Below are positions 24,171 through 33,567 of a DNA stretch of 63,515 nucleotides, in pieces (positions within the stretch are counted from its first letter, which is position 1; each line of letters opens with the position of its first letter). The notes beneath the pieces are model-generated. The model saw only the letters and a program-made list of their open reading frames with translations. It was not told the origin of the DNA and searched no databases. Source of the stretch: Candidatus Binatia bacterium (GTDB lineage Bacteria > Desulfobacterota > Binatia > UBA9968). The stretch covers positions 1 through 63,515 of the forward strand of contig DASXUF010000172.1 of NCBI GenBank assembly GCA_036504975.1, given 5' to 3'. Both the position numbers and the translations under genes were made by a program.

Positions 24171-25085
24171 CTATTTTCCGCCGGCTCTTTCCCGCGGATG
24201 GTATTTGCGATGGGCTTCTTTCAAATGGCTGCGCGTGAGATGCGTATAAATTTGCGTCGTCGAAATGTCTGCGTGGCCGAGCATCGATTGAACGGAGCGG
24301 AGATCCGCGCCGCCTTCCAGCAGATGCGTGGCGAAGGAATGGCGCAAGGTGTGCGGCGTCACCCGCTTCTCGATGCCGGCCGCGAGGCTGTGATGCTTGA
24401 GCGCCTTCCAGAATCCCTGGCGCGTCATCGCCCTGCCCGAGCGAGTGACGAATAGATGCGGGCTCGACCGCCCGCGAAGAAATTTCGGCCGCACTTCGGT
24501 TAAATAACGGACCAGGCTTTCTCTCGCCTTCCTGCCGAACGGGACCTGGCGCACCTTGGCGCCTTTTCCTTTGACGATAAGATAATTGCCGTCCATGTTG
24601 ACCTGATGGGCGAGGAGCGAGACCAGCTCGGAAACCCTGAGACCGGCCGCGTAGAGCAGCTCCAGCATCGCCCGGTCGCGGCGGCCGAGAGCGGTCGTCG
24701 GATCGGGCTGGCTCAAGAGCTTGCCGATCTCGTCGGCGCCGAGAACGTGCGGCAGCCTTCTCGGACCGCCATGATCGCTGAACTGCGGCATCGGATTCTC
24801 TTTTATCTGCTCCTCTTTTTCCAGAAATCGGTAGAATTGGCGCGCCGAAACCACGGCGCGGGCGATCGAGCGCGCGCTCAACTTGCGCGCGCGCAGCGAC
24901 GCGAGAAAGGAGCGCAAGTGAACGGTCTCGCTTCTTCCCCAAGCATCCACGCCGCGTGATTTCAAAAAGTTCGCCAGACGATTGAGGTCGCGGCTGTACG
25001 CCTCGATCGTATTTCGCGCCAGCCCTTTCTCGACGGTGAGCGCGTCGAGAAACGAATCAATTTGCGGACTGAGCGATTCCTTCAT
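24171..25085 (-). CDS. xerD: Site-specific tyrosine recombinase XerD
   Basis: A 304-residue tyrosine recombinase. The N-terminal SAM-like core-binding domain ([20 protein letters not shown]) precedes the catalytic domain. Catalytic Arg lies in AGLRVSELV (about 147), the HxxR box in [18 protein letters not shown], and the nucleophile Tyr in [10 protein letters not shown] (about 277). XerD with XerC resolves chromosome dimers at dif. The first 29 bp overlap the glnD end. It is the last gene of the merR-mutS-amiC-glnD-xerD run. Confidence 0.94.
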   Translation of the reverse strand: MKESLSPQIDSFLDALTVEKGLARNTIEAYSRDLNRLANFLKSRGVDAWGRSETVHLRSFLASLRARKLSARSIARAVVSARQFYRFLEKEEQIKENPMPQFSDHGGPRRLPHVLGADEIGKLLSQPDPTTALGRRDRAMLELLYAAGLRVSELVSLLAHQVNMDGNYLIVKGKGAKVRQVPFGRKARESLVRYLTEVRPKFLRGRSSPHLFVTRSGRAMTRQGFWKALKHHSLAAGIEKRVTPHTLRHSFATHLLEGGADLRSVQSMLGHADISTTQIYTHLTRSHLKEAHRKYHPRERAGGK

Positions 25086-27831
25086 TCTCGGCCGCCATCA
25101 AGGTTTCGCACAGCTCGCGCCGGATGCTTTCGAGGCGCGCCGGGTCGGCGATCTTCCCGCCGTGCTCGTCGGTGACGTAAAAAACGTCCGCCACCTGATC
25201 CACGTTGGTCGATATCTTGGCGACGTGAATCGAGAGGCCGAGGAGGTGCAGCGTGTGGGTGATGGTGAACAGGACGCCGATCCGGTCTTGCGTGTAAACA
25301 TCGACGATCGTGAAGTCGTCGGAGGCGCGGTTGTCGACCAAAACCGCCGTCGGAACTTTGGGCGCGCGCTTTTTGAACAGCGACGGACGCTCCGACTCTT
25401 CGACGAGCCGGGCGACGTCGGCCGCGCCGCTGAGCACCTGCTCCAGCAGCGCCCGCATCCGCTCCCATTTTTCCGGCCTCACCGCGGCTTCCGGCGTGCC
25501 CATATGAGATATGCGAAAAACGTCGAGGATCAATCCGTCCTTCCGCGTGATGATGCGCGCGCTCAAAATGTCGAGGCCCATCGCCGCGAAGACGCCCGCG
25601 ATGCTGGCGAAAAGGCCGGGCCGGTCGTTCGTGCAAATGGCCATCTCGCTGAGCTCTTTCTCCGGCATATGGCGCACCGTGCTGACGAAGGTCTGGCCTT
25701 TGAACTGCCCCTCGATCTTCCTCGGGGCGGTGAGCTCGCCGAACCGCTCGATCAGCTCGAAGTGAAACGGGATGTCTTCCTCCGGCGTCGACAGAAAGTA
25801 TCGCTCCGGCATGGACGCGAAAAAATTCCGGATCCTCTCCGGCGGATGCCAGGGCGTCAGTTGGCGCTCCAGCCGCGACTGGATGCGCCGGATCTTCTCG
25901 ATGCGGGCCTCCGTCCGCGACTCGCCTTTCTCCAGAGCTTCCAACTCTTGCAGCGATCCCAGATAGAGCTGCTCGAGCAGCGACGCCTTCCACGGATTCC
26001 AGACCTGCGGGCCGACCGATTTCATGTCCGCATAGGTCAAGAGGTAGAGCATCTTGAGGTTGTCCGCGTTGCCCATCGTCTTGGCGAAATCGAGCACGAG
26101 CTTGTCGTCTTCGATGTCCCGGCGAAACGCCGTGTGGGCGAAGAGCAGGTGATGCAGCACGAGAAATTCGAGCTGCTCCGTGTCGTCCACGTTGAGTCCC
26201 ATCCGGGCGGCGATCGCTCTCGCGATGTCTCGCCCTTTCTCCGAGTGGCCGCCGCCGAGTCCCTTGCCGATGTCGTGAAAAAGGAGACCGAGGTAGAGGA
26301 TCTCGATTTTTTCGGTTTCCCGCGCGAGCTGGGTCAGCAGCGGCAAGGCGTCGCGCAACTCGCCCGACTTGAGCCGTTCCATCTCCTTGACCAGGCGGAG
26401 CGAATGCTGATCGACCGTGTAGATGTGGTAGAGATCGTGGAGCGCCATGCATAAAAGCCGGCCGAACTCGGGGATCAACGCGCCCAGCACGCCCGAGCGG
26501 TGCATCTCCGTCAGCGTTTCATAGACCCGCTCCTTGTATTTGAGGATTTCAAGAAAGATGCGGTTGACGGCGGGGGAGCGGCGAAAGCGATCGTCGATCG
26601 TCTCGGCGCGCTGCCGCGCCAGCTCGCGCGTCTCGTGGCTGATCTGCGCCCGGTGTTTCTGCGCGTCGGCGAAGATCGCGATCAGAGTCTCCGGCGGCGC
26701 CGAGAGAACGGAAGGTTGGGTTACCCAAAGCGTGCTTCGGGAAATCGCCACGCCCGGCCGGACCTCCTGCCCCGCGACGCCCGCCGCCCGGCCTCTCCAC
26801 TGCCATTGGGGCGGCTCCGAAGGCTCGGTCAGGCGCTGGATGACCAAGGTCGAGATGCGGCTGATCTGCGAAGCTTCGAGGTAGTAGGCGCGCATAAAAG
26901 CCTCGACGCCTTTCACCCTGCCGTTATCTCTGTATCCCAGCGCCTCGGCGACGATCTCCTGTTCTTCGAAGGTCAACTGGTCCTGATGCTTTTTGGAATG
27001 GAAGTGAAGCTCGTTCCTGATCCGCCAAATGAAATCGCGCGCCGTCTTGAGCGCCGCCAGATCCGCGTCGTTGATAACGCCGCGCCCCGCGAGGTCGTCG
27101 AGGGTGCGGGTCCCGAGCTTCATTTTGGCGATCCAAAGCGCCGTATGAATGTCTCTCAGCCCTCCTTCGCTCTCCTTGATGTCCGGCTCCAGCAAATAAA
27201 CCGATCCGCCATAGCGCTCGTGCCGCTCGCGGCTCTCGGCCAATTTTTCGCGCATGAATCGGTCGCCGTGTTTCCTCTCCAGAGTGTCCTCGACCGCTTT
27301 GTCGAACTCGGTGTAAAGCGCCTCGTCGCCGCAGAGGTAGCGGGAATCGAGCAGCGAGGTCCTGATTTTCATGTCGGCAAGCGCCATGCGCATCGAGTCC
27401 GCAACGCCGCGCGTCGCGTGCCCGACGACGAGGCCGGCGTCCCATAGAGTGTAGAGGACTTTCTCGGCAACCGTCTCGACGTACGACGTGACCTTCCAGT
27501 GATAGAGAAACAAGAGATCGATGTCGGATTGCGGGTTGAGCTCGGCGCGGCCGTATCCTCCCTGCGCGACGAGCGTGCAGCGCGGATTCAAGCTCGGATA
27601 GCGCAAAATATGATCCTGGCTCGCGGCGTCGAAGATGCGGCGGATCAAATGATCGATCAACGTGGTATACGCCGCAACGACCTCGTGGCCGCCCGCGCCG
27701 GCGCGGTGCCGCTCGTGCATAACCTGCCTTGCCCGCTCGAGATAGGAGCGCGCGCCGCGGACCGGATCGGACTCCGCCCAGGTCTCGTCAAAAAGCGTTC
27801 GGGAAATTTCCGTCGTGTCCATCGGTGTCAC
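25057..27831 (-). CDS. glnD: PII uridylyltransferase / uridylyl-removing enzyme
   Basis: A 924-residue bifunctional nitrogen-status sensor that uridylylates and deuridylylates PII (GlnB/GlnK). Domains in order: nucleotidyltransferase with [20 protein letters not shown] (residues 91-110, Asp103 and Asp105), HD hydrolase with [20 protein letters not shown] (about 517), and two C-terminal ACT domains that sense glutamine (about 715 and 840, [19 protein letters not shown] and [19 protein letters not shown]). The frame begins with GTG overlapping the amidase stop; an ATG lies three codons in. No PII gene is in the window. Confidence 0.95.
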   Translation of the reverse strand: MTPMDTTEISRTLFDETWAESDPVRGARSYLERARQVMHERHRAGAGGHEVVAAYTTLIDHLIRRIFDAASQDHILRYPSLNPRCTLVAQGGYGRAELNPQSDIDLLFLYHWKVTSYVETVAEKVLYTLWDAGLVVGHATRGVADSMRMALADMKIRTSLLDSRYLCGDEALYTEFDKAVEDTLERKHGDRFMREKLAESRERHERYGGSVYLLEPDIKESEGGLRDIHTALWIAKMKLGTRTLDDLAGRGVINDADLAALKTARDFIWRIRNELHFHSKKHQDQLTFEEQEIVAEALGYRDNGRVKGVEAFMRAYYLEASQISRISTLVIQRLTEPSEPPQWQWRGRAAGVAGQEVRPGVAISRSTLWVTQPSVLSAPPETLIAIFADAQKHRAQISHETRELARQRAETIDDRFRRSPAVNRIFLEILKYKERVYETLTEMHRSGVLGALIPEFGRLLCMALHDLYHIYTVDQHSLRLVKEMERLKSGELRDALPLLTQLARETEKIEILYLGLLFHDIGKGLGGGHSEKGRDIARAIAARMGLNVDDTEQLEFLVLHHLLFAHTAFRRDIEDDKLVLDFAKTMGNADNLKMLYLLTYADMKSVGPQVWNPWKASLLEQLYLGSLQELEALEKGESRTEARIEKIRRIQSRLERQLTPWHPPERIRNFFASMPERYFLSTPEEDIPFHFELIERFGELTAPRKIEGQFKGQTFVSTVRHMPEKELSEMAICTNDRPGLFASIAGVFAAMGLDILSARIITRKDGLILDVFRISHMGTPEAAVRPEKWERMRALLEQVLSGAADVARLVEESERPSLFKKRAPKVPTAVLVDNRASDDFTIVDVYTQDRIGVLFTITHTLHLLGLSIHVAKISTNVDQVADVFYVTDEHGGKIADPARLESIRRELCETLMAAENEGIAQSAN

Positions 27832-29012
27832 TAAAGATTCTTCACCACCTGCGCGCTCTCCTGATATTTCTTGATCCCCTCGAACAATGCGTCGGCGAGC
27901 GCGTCCTGGTAGGCCTCTTTGGTCAGCGCTCGGCCCTCGGTCTTGTGCGTGACAAAAAACATTTCGACCAGGACGCTGGGCATGCGCGCGCCGACCAGAA
28001 CGTAGAACAAAGCTTTTTTGACGCCGAGGTCGCGCACTTCACCATAGCGCCGGCCTACCTGCGAGACAACGGAGGCGTGCAGACGGTTGGCCAGCGTGAT
28101 CGAATCCTCGAGCTTCAAGTTCTGGATCATGTCGCTCAGGATGAACTGAATGTCGGTGACGCTGGTGCGCGCGACGGCGTTTTCACGCGCCGCGAGCCGG
28201 TTGGCGGCTTCGTCCGTAGTATTGTCCAGATAGTACGTTTCCAGACCTCTTGCGTCCGGATTCGGGCTCGCGTTCACGTGGAGCGAGATGAAAAGATCGG
28301 CCTGTTCCGCATTGGCGATCGCCGTGCGGTCTTTTAGATCGACGAAAGAATCGTCGTTCCGCGTGAGAACGACCTCCACGCCCATTTCTCGTTTCAGTTT
28401 GAGCGCCAGCTTCCTGGCGACGTTTAAAACGACATCCTTCTCCGCGATCCCGCCGACTCCGATCGCGCCGGGATCTTTGCCGCCATGACCCGGATCGATG
28501 ACGATCTTGCGGAGCGCGGGGACGAGAGGCTTGGCGGTTTTTGCTCCCGGAGCCGCTTCTTTCTTTTTCTCCACCGGAGCGACTCTGTCGCCGTTCTCCC
28601 GTCCCTGGATATCGACGACCAGACGATAAGGATTGGATAACACCGAGGTCCGGTAACTCCCCACGCTGTTCATGTCCAGCACCACGCGCACCACCTCGGG
28701 GCTGAACTGCGCGGCGCGCACCTGGCGCAACAATCCGTCCTGAATCAAAATCGGCTGCTTGGCGTCCGCGCCGAGCCGAGAGCCCACGAGATCGACGTAG
28801 ATGCGCGGCGGAAGCCCCTTGGACAGATCCTCTTTAAGCGCGTGCGTCGCGTAACGAACTTCCGACGACAGCTCCAGCGTCACCCGGGTACGGCTTTCCG
28901 TCGAGGCGTAGCGGATCTGGGATAGAACGGCCTTTCCCGGCTCGGCCGCATGGCTCGACGCGCCGGCCAGTAGCATCAAGAAAAGCACCCGATAAATACT
29001 GCGAAAGCGCAT
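27831..29012 (-). CDS. amiC: N-acetylmuramoyl-L-alanine amidase (AmiC type)
   Basis: A 393-residue exported cell-wall amidase. The signal peptide is residues 1-22, and an AMIN domain (about 30-130, TRVTLELSSEVRYATHAL) targets septal peptidoglycan. After a Lys/Ala-rich linker comes an Amidase_3 domain with zinc ligands in VIDPGHGGKDPGAIG and SLHVNASPNPDARG and the catalytic Glu in VLVEMFFVTH. It cleaves the bond between MurNAc and L-Ala during daughter-cell separation. Its stop overlaps the glnD start by one base. Confidence 0.93.
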   Translation of the reverse strand: MRFRSIYRVLFLMLLAGASSHAAEPGKAVLSQIRYASTESRTRVTLELSSEVRYATHALKEDLSKGLPPRIYVDLVGSRLGADAKQPILIQDGLLRQVRAAQFSPEVVRVVLDMNSVGSYRTSVLSNPYRLVVDIQGRENGDRVAPVEKKKEAAPGAKTAKPLVPALRKIVIDPGHGGKDPGAIGVGGIAEKDVVLNVARKLALKLKREMGVEVVLTRNDDSFVDLKDRTAIANAEQADLFISLHVNASPNPDARGLETYYLDNTTDEAANRLAARENAVARTSVTDIQFILSDMIQNLKLEDSITLANRLHASVVSQVGRRYGEVRDLGVKKALFYVLVGARMPSVLVEMFFVTHKTEGRALTKEAYQDALADALFEGIKKYQESAQVVKNL

Positions 29013-29017
29013 CGGAC

Positions 29018-31618
29018 TTATCGATTCTCCTTTTTCACCTGTTCGACGAGGTCGTGCAAAACATTCAACGCTTCGAGCGGCGTCAAGGTCGAAACGTCGA
29101 TTTTCTTAAGCTCGTCGCCGAGCCTGCTTTCCGCAGAGCCGAACAAGGCCATCTGCGCCGGTTCTTCCTTCCGCGTTCCGCGCGCGAGCCTCGGGCGGCC
29201 CCTTTCGTCCAGCTCGCCGCCGGCTAAATTTTTCAGTATCTCCTTGGCGCGCTCGACCACCGTTTCCGGAAGTCCCGCCAACCTGGCGACGTGAATTCCG
29301 TAGCTGCGGCTGGCCGCGCCTTCGACCAAGCTGCGGAGAAAAATGACATCCCCCTTCCACTCTTTCACCGCGAAGTTGAAATTCTTCACCCGCTCGTTCG
29401 TCAGCGCCAGGTCGGTCAGCTCGTGATAATGCGTCGCGAACAGAGTGCGCGGCCGGTGCGGCGAGTCGTGAAGCGACTCCGCGACGGACCAGGCGATCGA
29501 GATGCCGTCGAAGGTGCTGGTGCCGCGTCCGACCTCGTCGAGAAGAATCAGGCTTCGCGCCGTCGCGTGGCGCATGATGTGCGCCGTCTCTTTCATCTCG
29601 ACCATGAAGGTCGATTCGCCGCGCGCTAGATAATCCGCCGCGCCGATGCGCGTGAAGATGCGGTCGACAAGGCCGACGCGGGCCTCGGCCGCCGGCACGA
29701 AGCTTCCCATCTGCGCCAGGACGACGATCAGCGCGACCTGGCGCATGTAAGTCGATTTACCGGCCATGTTCGGCCCGGTGAGGACGATGATTTGCTGCGA
29801 CTCGGGATCGAGCGCGCAATCGTTGGCCACGAAGGCGCCGCGGCCGAGCACGGCCTCGACGACCGGGTGGCGCCCCTCGCGAATCGAAATGCAAAGGCCG
29901 CTGTCCACCTGGGGCCGGACGAAATGGTTGGAATGCGCCGACTCGGCGAGCGCAAGCAGCACGTCGAGTGTCGCGAGCGCGTCGGCGGTCCGCTTCATCG
30001 GGTCATAATAAGTCGCGATGGTCTCCCGCACCTCGCTAAAGAGAGCCAGCTCGATCTTTTGAATCTCCTCTTCCGAATTTAGAATTTTGGCTTCATATTC
30101 CTTCAGCTCCGAAGTGATGTAGCGCTCGCCGTTCGCCAAGGTCTGCTTGCGGACGTAGTCCGCCGGCACGGCGCCGAGATGGGAGCGGGTCACCTCGATG
30201 TAATAGCCGAAGACCCGATTGTACCTGACTTTGAGAGAGTTTATTCCGGTGCGCTTCTTCTCGCTGCTCTCGAAGCGCGCGACCCACTGCTTGGCGTCCT
30301 TGCGCAGCGAGCGCAGCTCGTCCAATTCGGCGTTATATCCGGGGCGAATCGTTTCGCCGGCCTTGAGCGTCGCCGGCGGATCATCGACGATGGCCCGCTC
30401 GAGGAGCGCGATCGCCTCCGGCAGGTCGAGCAATTCACCCGCCAATGAGTCGAACATCCCCGCCGAGCGACGTTGGACCGCGGCCTTGATCGGAGCAACG
30501 GCGCGCAACGTGTCCTTGACCGCAATTAAGTCCCGCGGCTGCGCGCTGCCCGCGACGATTCTTCCGGCCAGCCGGTCGAGATCCTGAACTCCCTTCAACA
30601 AATCTTTTAGCTCCTGGCGCGCGGCGTAATCCTCCACCAGCTCCCCGACGCCTTCCTGGCGGGCGCGAATGGCTCGCTCATCGAGCAAGGGGTACAAAAC
30701 CCACTGCCGCAGCCGGCGCGCTCCCATCGGAGTCTCCGTCCGATCGAGAATCCCCAGCAGGGAATTTTTCTTGCTTCCCTGGAAGTCCGAGAGCAGCTCG
30801 AGGTTATGACGGGTGATCTCATCGAGCATCAGATAGCGCGAGGCCGAATAAGGCCGCAATGGGCGCAGCCCCTTCACGACCGCCGGGGAGTTTTCCTCCA
30901 AAAATGCGACGACCGCTGCAGCCGCGTGAATCCCCTGCTCCCACTCCCCGTCGATCTGACCGGACCAGAGCTTAACCGCCTTCAGGCGCTCCTCGGCGTT
31001 GGCGGAAAACCAGAGCGGGGAGACCGGACTCAGATGAAGCCCCGGAAAATCGCGCGACAATTCTGCAGCGATGGATTCGCCGGCGTCGGTGAGAATCAAC
31101 TCGCGCGGACGCACCCGTCCGATTTCATCTTTCAAGGACGCGTAGTCCGCGACTTGGGTGAAGCGAAACTCGCCGGTGGTCACGTCGGTTACGGCGAGAC
31201 CGTAGACTTTCTTGCCGCACGCGACGGCCGCAAGGAAGCTGTTGTCGCCGGCGTCCAGCGCGTCGCCTTCGGTGACGGTTCCCGGCGTGACCACGCGCAC
31301 AACCTCGCGCTGCACGATGCCCTTGGCGATTTTCGGATCCTCTACCTGCTCGCAGATGGCGACTTTGTAGCCGGCGTCGAGGAGCTTGCCGACGTACGGC
31401 GTCATGGCGTGATAAGGAACGCCGCAGAGCGGGACCCCGCCGTCGTCGCTGCGGTTGCGCGACGTGAGCGCGATGTCGAGAATCTTCGAAGCCTTCTCCG
31501 CGTCTTCGAAGAACATCTCGTAAAAATCGCCCAGGCGAAAAAACAGGATCGCGTCGCGGTACCTCTCCTTGATCTGGAGGTACTGCCGGATCATAGGCGT
31601 GAGCTTGGAGGCTTCCAT
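29018..31618 (-). CDS. mutS: DNA mismatch repair ATPase MutS
   Basis: An 866-residue full-length MutS. The mismatch-recognition domain holds RLGDFYEMFFEDA with the Phe-x-Glu motif (about residues 37-39). The connector, lever and clamp domains follow, and the ATPase domain has Walker A GPNMAGKST (about 612-620), the Walker B region LILLDEVGRGTSTFDGISIA and the helix-turn-helix end. MutS recognises mismatches and recruits MutL; neither mutL nor mutH is in the window. It starts six bases after the MerR-type gene. Confidence 0.97.
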   Translation of the reverse strand: MEASKLTPMIRQYLQIKERYRDAILFFRLGDFYEMFFEDAEKASKILDIALTSRNRSDDGGVPLCGVPYHAMTPYVGKLLDAGYKVAICEQVEDPKIAKGIVQREVVRVVTPGTVTEGDALDAGDNSFLAAVACGKKVYGLAVTDVTTGEFRFTQVADYASLKDEIGRVRPRELILTDAGESIAAELSRDFPGLHLSPVSPLWFSANAEERLKAVKLWSGQIDGEWEQGIHAAAAVVAFLEENSPAVVKGLRPLRPYSASRYLMLDEITRHNLELLSDFQGSKKNSLLGILDRTETPMGARRLRQWVLYPLLDERAIRARQEGVGELVEDYAARQELKDLLKGVQDLDRLAGRIVAGSAQPRDLIAVKDTLRAVAPIKAAVQRRSAGMFDSLAGELLDLPEAIALLERAIVDDPPATLKAGETIRPGYNAELDELRSLRKDAKQWVARFESSEKKRTGINSLKVRYNRVFGYYIEVTRSHLGAVPADYVRKQTLANGERYITSELKEYEAKILNSEEEIQKIELALFSEVRETIATYYDPMKRTADALATLDVLLALAESAHSNHFVRPQVDSGLCISIREGRHPVVEAVLGRGAFVANDCALDPESQQIIVLTGPNMAGKSTYMRQVALIVVLAQMGSFVPAAEARVGLVDRIFTRIGAADYLARGESTFMVEMKETAHIMRHATARSLILLDEVGRGTSTFDGISIAWSVAESLHDSPHRPRTLFATHYHELTDLALTNERVKNFNFAVKEWKGDVIFLRSLVEGAASRSYGIHVARLAGLPETVVERAKEILKNLAGGELDERGRPRLARGTRKEEPAQMALFGSAESRLGDELKKIDVSTLTPLEALNVLHDLVEQVKKENR

Positions 31619-31624
31619 GAGAAT

Positions 31625-32095
31625 CTACGCCGCCGTTTGCTTCCCTTCGCCCCTGCGCTCGCGCGCGGCAATTTCACCGCGGGTTATACGGCGAACTTCG
31701 CCGTCCAGCTCACGCACGAGATTGCCGATGCCGAGGGAAAAGACGAACCGACGGTCCATCGCTTCGAGGATCTTTTTCCGATCGCTGGTGAGCACGAACA
31801 GCTTGTCGCCGTCGGTAAGGTAGCGGAGCGACTGGAGCGGCTGTGCCTCACCGGGAAATGATTCTTTGAGGTGGCGCAGACAGCGGCGGATTTTTTGCAG
31901 GCTAAGCCCATGCTCGCCCAGGTCTTTGACGACCTTGAGCTGCACCAGGTCGGAGAACGAATAGAGCCGCTTCGTCCCCCGCCCGCCCGCCGTCTTCACC
32001 GACGGCTGGATGAACCCCTGCTCGTCCCAGTATTGGATCTGCCGAAGGCTCACGCCGACGATCCGGCTCACCGTCTTGCTGTCGAAAGCGTCCAT
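31625..32095 (-). CDS. MerR family transcriptional regulator
   Basis: A 156-residue regulator. The N-terminal winged helix (TVSRIVGVSLRQIQYWDEQG, residues 9-28, then FIQPSVKTAGGRGTKRLYSF) is a clear MerR domain. The coil segment (LQKIRRCLRHLKESFPGEAQ) fits MerR. The C-terminal half (LTDGDKLFVLTSDRKKILEAMD) lacks metal-binding cysteines, so the effector is unknown. It heads the mutS operon behind a strong promoter, which suggests it may regulate its own operon. Confidence 0.9.
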   Translation of the reverse strand: MDAFDSKTVSRIVGVSLRQIQYWDEQGFIQPSVKTAGGRGTKRLYSFSDLVQLKVVKDLGEHGLSLQKIRRCLRHLKESFPGEAQPLQSLRYLTDGDKLFVLTSDRKKILEAMDRRFVFSLGIGNLVRELDGEVRRITRGEIAARERRGEGKQTAA

Positions 32096-32134
32096 TCAAA
32101 CCTCCAAAAATGGAAACAAGAGTGTTTTCAGGGA

Positions 32135-32163
32135 AGGATAAAAGGGAGGGGAAGAATTGTCAA
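32135..32163 (-). promoter_or_regulatory. Strong sigma70 promoter of the merR-mutS operon
   Basis: On the minus strand a consensus TTGACA (32158-32163), exactly 17 bases of spacer, then TATCCT (32135-32140). The predicted start is about 35 bases before the MerR ATG, which has a GGAGG ribosome site. This is one of the best promoter matches in the window. Confidence 0.75.
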
Positions 32164-32201
32164 GGAAAATGGTTATTTCGATCGGTTCGCAGATCGATGG
32201 C

Positions 32202-32345
32202 TGGGATGTCGCCCTGAGCCCTTCGCTCGATGTCATCCTGAGCAAGGCGAAGGATCTCGCGTCCTACTCAAGGTAAACTCCGCGAAGGGTCTCGAGACCT
32301 GTCCTGAGCGAAGTCGAAGGATTCTTCGGCTTCGCCTCAGAATGA
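32202..32345. repeat. Dispersed CCTGAGC...GAAGGAT repeats
   Basis: Several copies of words such as TGTCATCCTGAGCAAGGCGAAGGATCT and CCTGAGCGAAGTCGAAGGATTCTT are followed by CGCCTCAGAATGAC. They lie in the gap before the cupin gene. The same words recur at 54062-54160 and 58533-58575. They are a typical dispersed intergenic repeat; no gene is present here. Confidence 0.65.
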
Positions 32346-32362
32346 CAAAAGCGGTTTTCACT

Positions 32363-32830
32363 TCACGGTTTCGAGTGCCCCGGATCGATCCAGTACACCT
32401 CTTCCGGCTTTTCCACAGCAGCGATATCTAGATTCACGACGACCGGCTCCTGGTCGCTGCGCACGACGACGCACATGAGGGGCTCATCGGTCAGCGCGTT
32501 GATCTCCTGATGCGGAACGAACGGCGGGACGAAAATAAAATCCCCCGCCCCGGCGTCGGCGACAAACTCCAACTTCTCACCCCACCTCATCCTCGCTCTG
32601 CCGCTGATGATATAGATGACGGTTTCCAGCGCTCCATGGTGATGCGGCGCGGTCTTGGCGTTGGGATGAATTTCGACGCTGCCCGCCCACAGCTTGTTCG
32701 CTCCCGCCATCGCGCGATTAATCGCTGCGGCCCGCGTCATCCCCGGCGTTTGCGGCGTGTTCGTGTCGAGCTGATGGCTGCGGACGATTCGCACGCCGTC
32801 ATCGCGCCATTGTGATTTCTGCTCGGCCAT
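32363..32830 (-). CDS. Cupin domain protein
   Basis: A 155-residue single-domain cupin. The first motif has the metal histidines HHHGALETVIYIISG (His63-65, Glu69), followed by DFIFVPPFVPHQEIN with the last His. The segment before it (AINRAMAGANKLWAGSVEI) is common in cupins near amidohydrolases and catabolic enzymes. It has no signal peptide and is likely cytoplasmic. It could be a small dioxygenase, isomerase or ligand-binding protein; function unknown. Confidence 0.88.
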   Translation of the reverse strand: MAEQKSQWRDDGVRIVRSHQLDTNTPQTPGMTRAAAINRAMAGANKLWAGSVEIHPNAKTAPHHHGALETVIYIISGRARMRWGEKLEFVADAGAGDFIFVPPFVPHQEINALTDEPLMCVVVRSDQEPVVVNLDIAAVEKPEEVYWIDPGHSKP

Positions 32831-32918
32831 CAGTGCGAATGGTGCTTGCGCTGCGCGTCGACGCGCTTAACGGAACCTCCAAGGAGCCAACGACAAAGGG
32901 GGTTCTTCATCATAAATC

Positions 32919-33028
32919 TTAAACACCCTTTAACGCTTCCAGCACTTTCTCCGCCGTGATGGGAAGAGACTTGATCCGCACCCCGACGGCGTCTTCGACG
33001 GCATTGGCGATCGCCGCCGCGGTATTGC
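32919..33028 (-). pseudogene. Molybdo-hydroxylase 3' fragment (partial duplication)
   Basis: The minus strand reads AIANAVEDAVGVRIKSLPIT followed by AEKVLEALKGV and a stop. This is the same as the C-terminus of the intact gene at 33568-35799, whose last residue is R in place of V. About 95 bp match with 7 mismatches (roughly 93%). Upstream, similarity ends at the GCGGT word. The fragment has no start and is not expressed as a protein on its own. Confidence 0.85.
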
Positions 33029-33057
33029 CGATGCACTTCGGTAATAGTTGGTTACTC

Positions 33058-33546
33058 CTATTTCTCTGTAAGCTCTACCCGTGCCCTCGTCTCCGGTTTG
33101 TGGTCGGTCAAGTTGGTCTTGCGCCACGCCTCAAATTCGGAAAACCGCAGATCCGGCGGTTGCGCCCACCTTGGATCCCGGAAGTAGGTCCACGTGTATT
33201 CCGGTATGAATCCAGCGTTGGCCACCGCTACTAGCTGATCCAGGTAAGCATCAGGCTTGGCTTTCTGGGATTCCCGCACATGGCGCCACACGGCAGCGCA
33301 CGCCTGACGGGCTTCGACTTCCTCGGCAAATGTATATTGGTATCGCGTAGCGCCGGGATTTTTCTCCCAGTATAACTTATCTACCCAGAGTGAACGTGAA
33401 CCGGCATAATACAGCCATGCCGGTCTCGCAGCCTCGGGGAGCGACGAATCAACAACAATCCGCGTGCTGAGCCTACGGTCAGAAGCCGAATGATAAGCAC
33501 AGCCGACAGACAAAATAAACACCAGGGGTATAAGGAAGTATCTCAT
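33058..33546 (-). CDS. Hypothetical lipoprotein
   Basis: A 162-residue protein with a lipoprotein signal (RYFLIPLVFILSVGC, Cys16). The mature part is rich in Trp, Tyr and Arg (ARPAWLYYAGSRSLWVDKLY; YTWTYFRDPRWAQPPDLRF) with an extra cysteine. I do not recognise the family. It lies exactly between the molybdo-hydroxylase 3' fragment and the intact molybdo-hydroxylase gene, as if it arrived with the duplication. A short ATG-proximal ribosome site is visible. Confidence 0.7.
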   Translation of the reverse strand: MRYFLIPLVFILSVGCAYHSASDRRLSTRIVVDSSLPEAARPAWLYYAGSRSLWVDKLYWEKNPGATRYQYTFAEEVEARQACAAVWRHVRESQKAKPDAYLDQLVAVANAGFIPEYTWTYFRDPRWAQPPDLRFSEFEAWRKTNLTDHKPETRARVELTEK

Positions 33547-33567
33547 CGCATGATATCTGTCGGCCGC

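Noticed and set aside
24982-26454. A 490-codon plus-strand frame and a 456-codon minus-strand frame inside glnD
   Set aside because: Both are shadows in the wrong frame; GlnD catalytic and ACT motifs fix the true frame.
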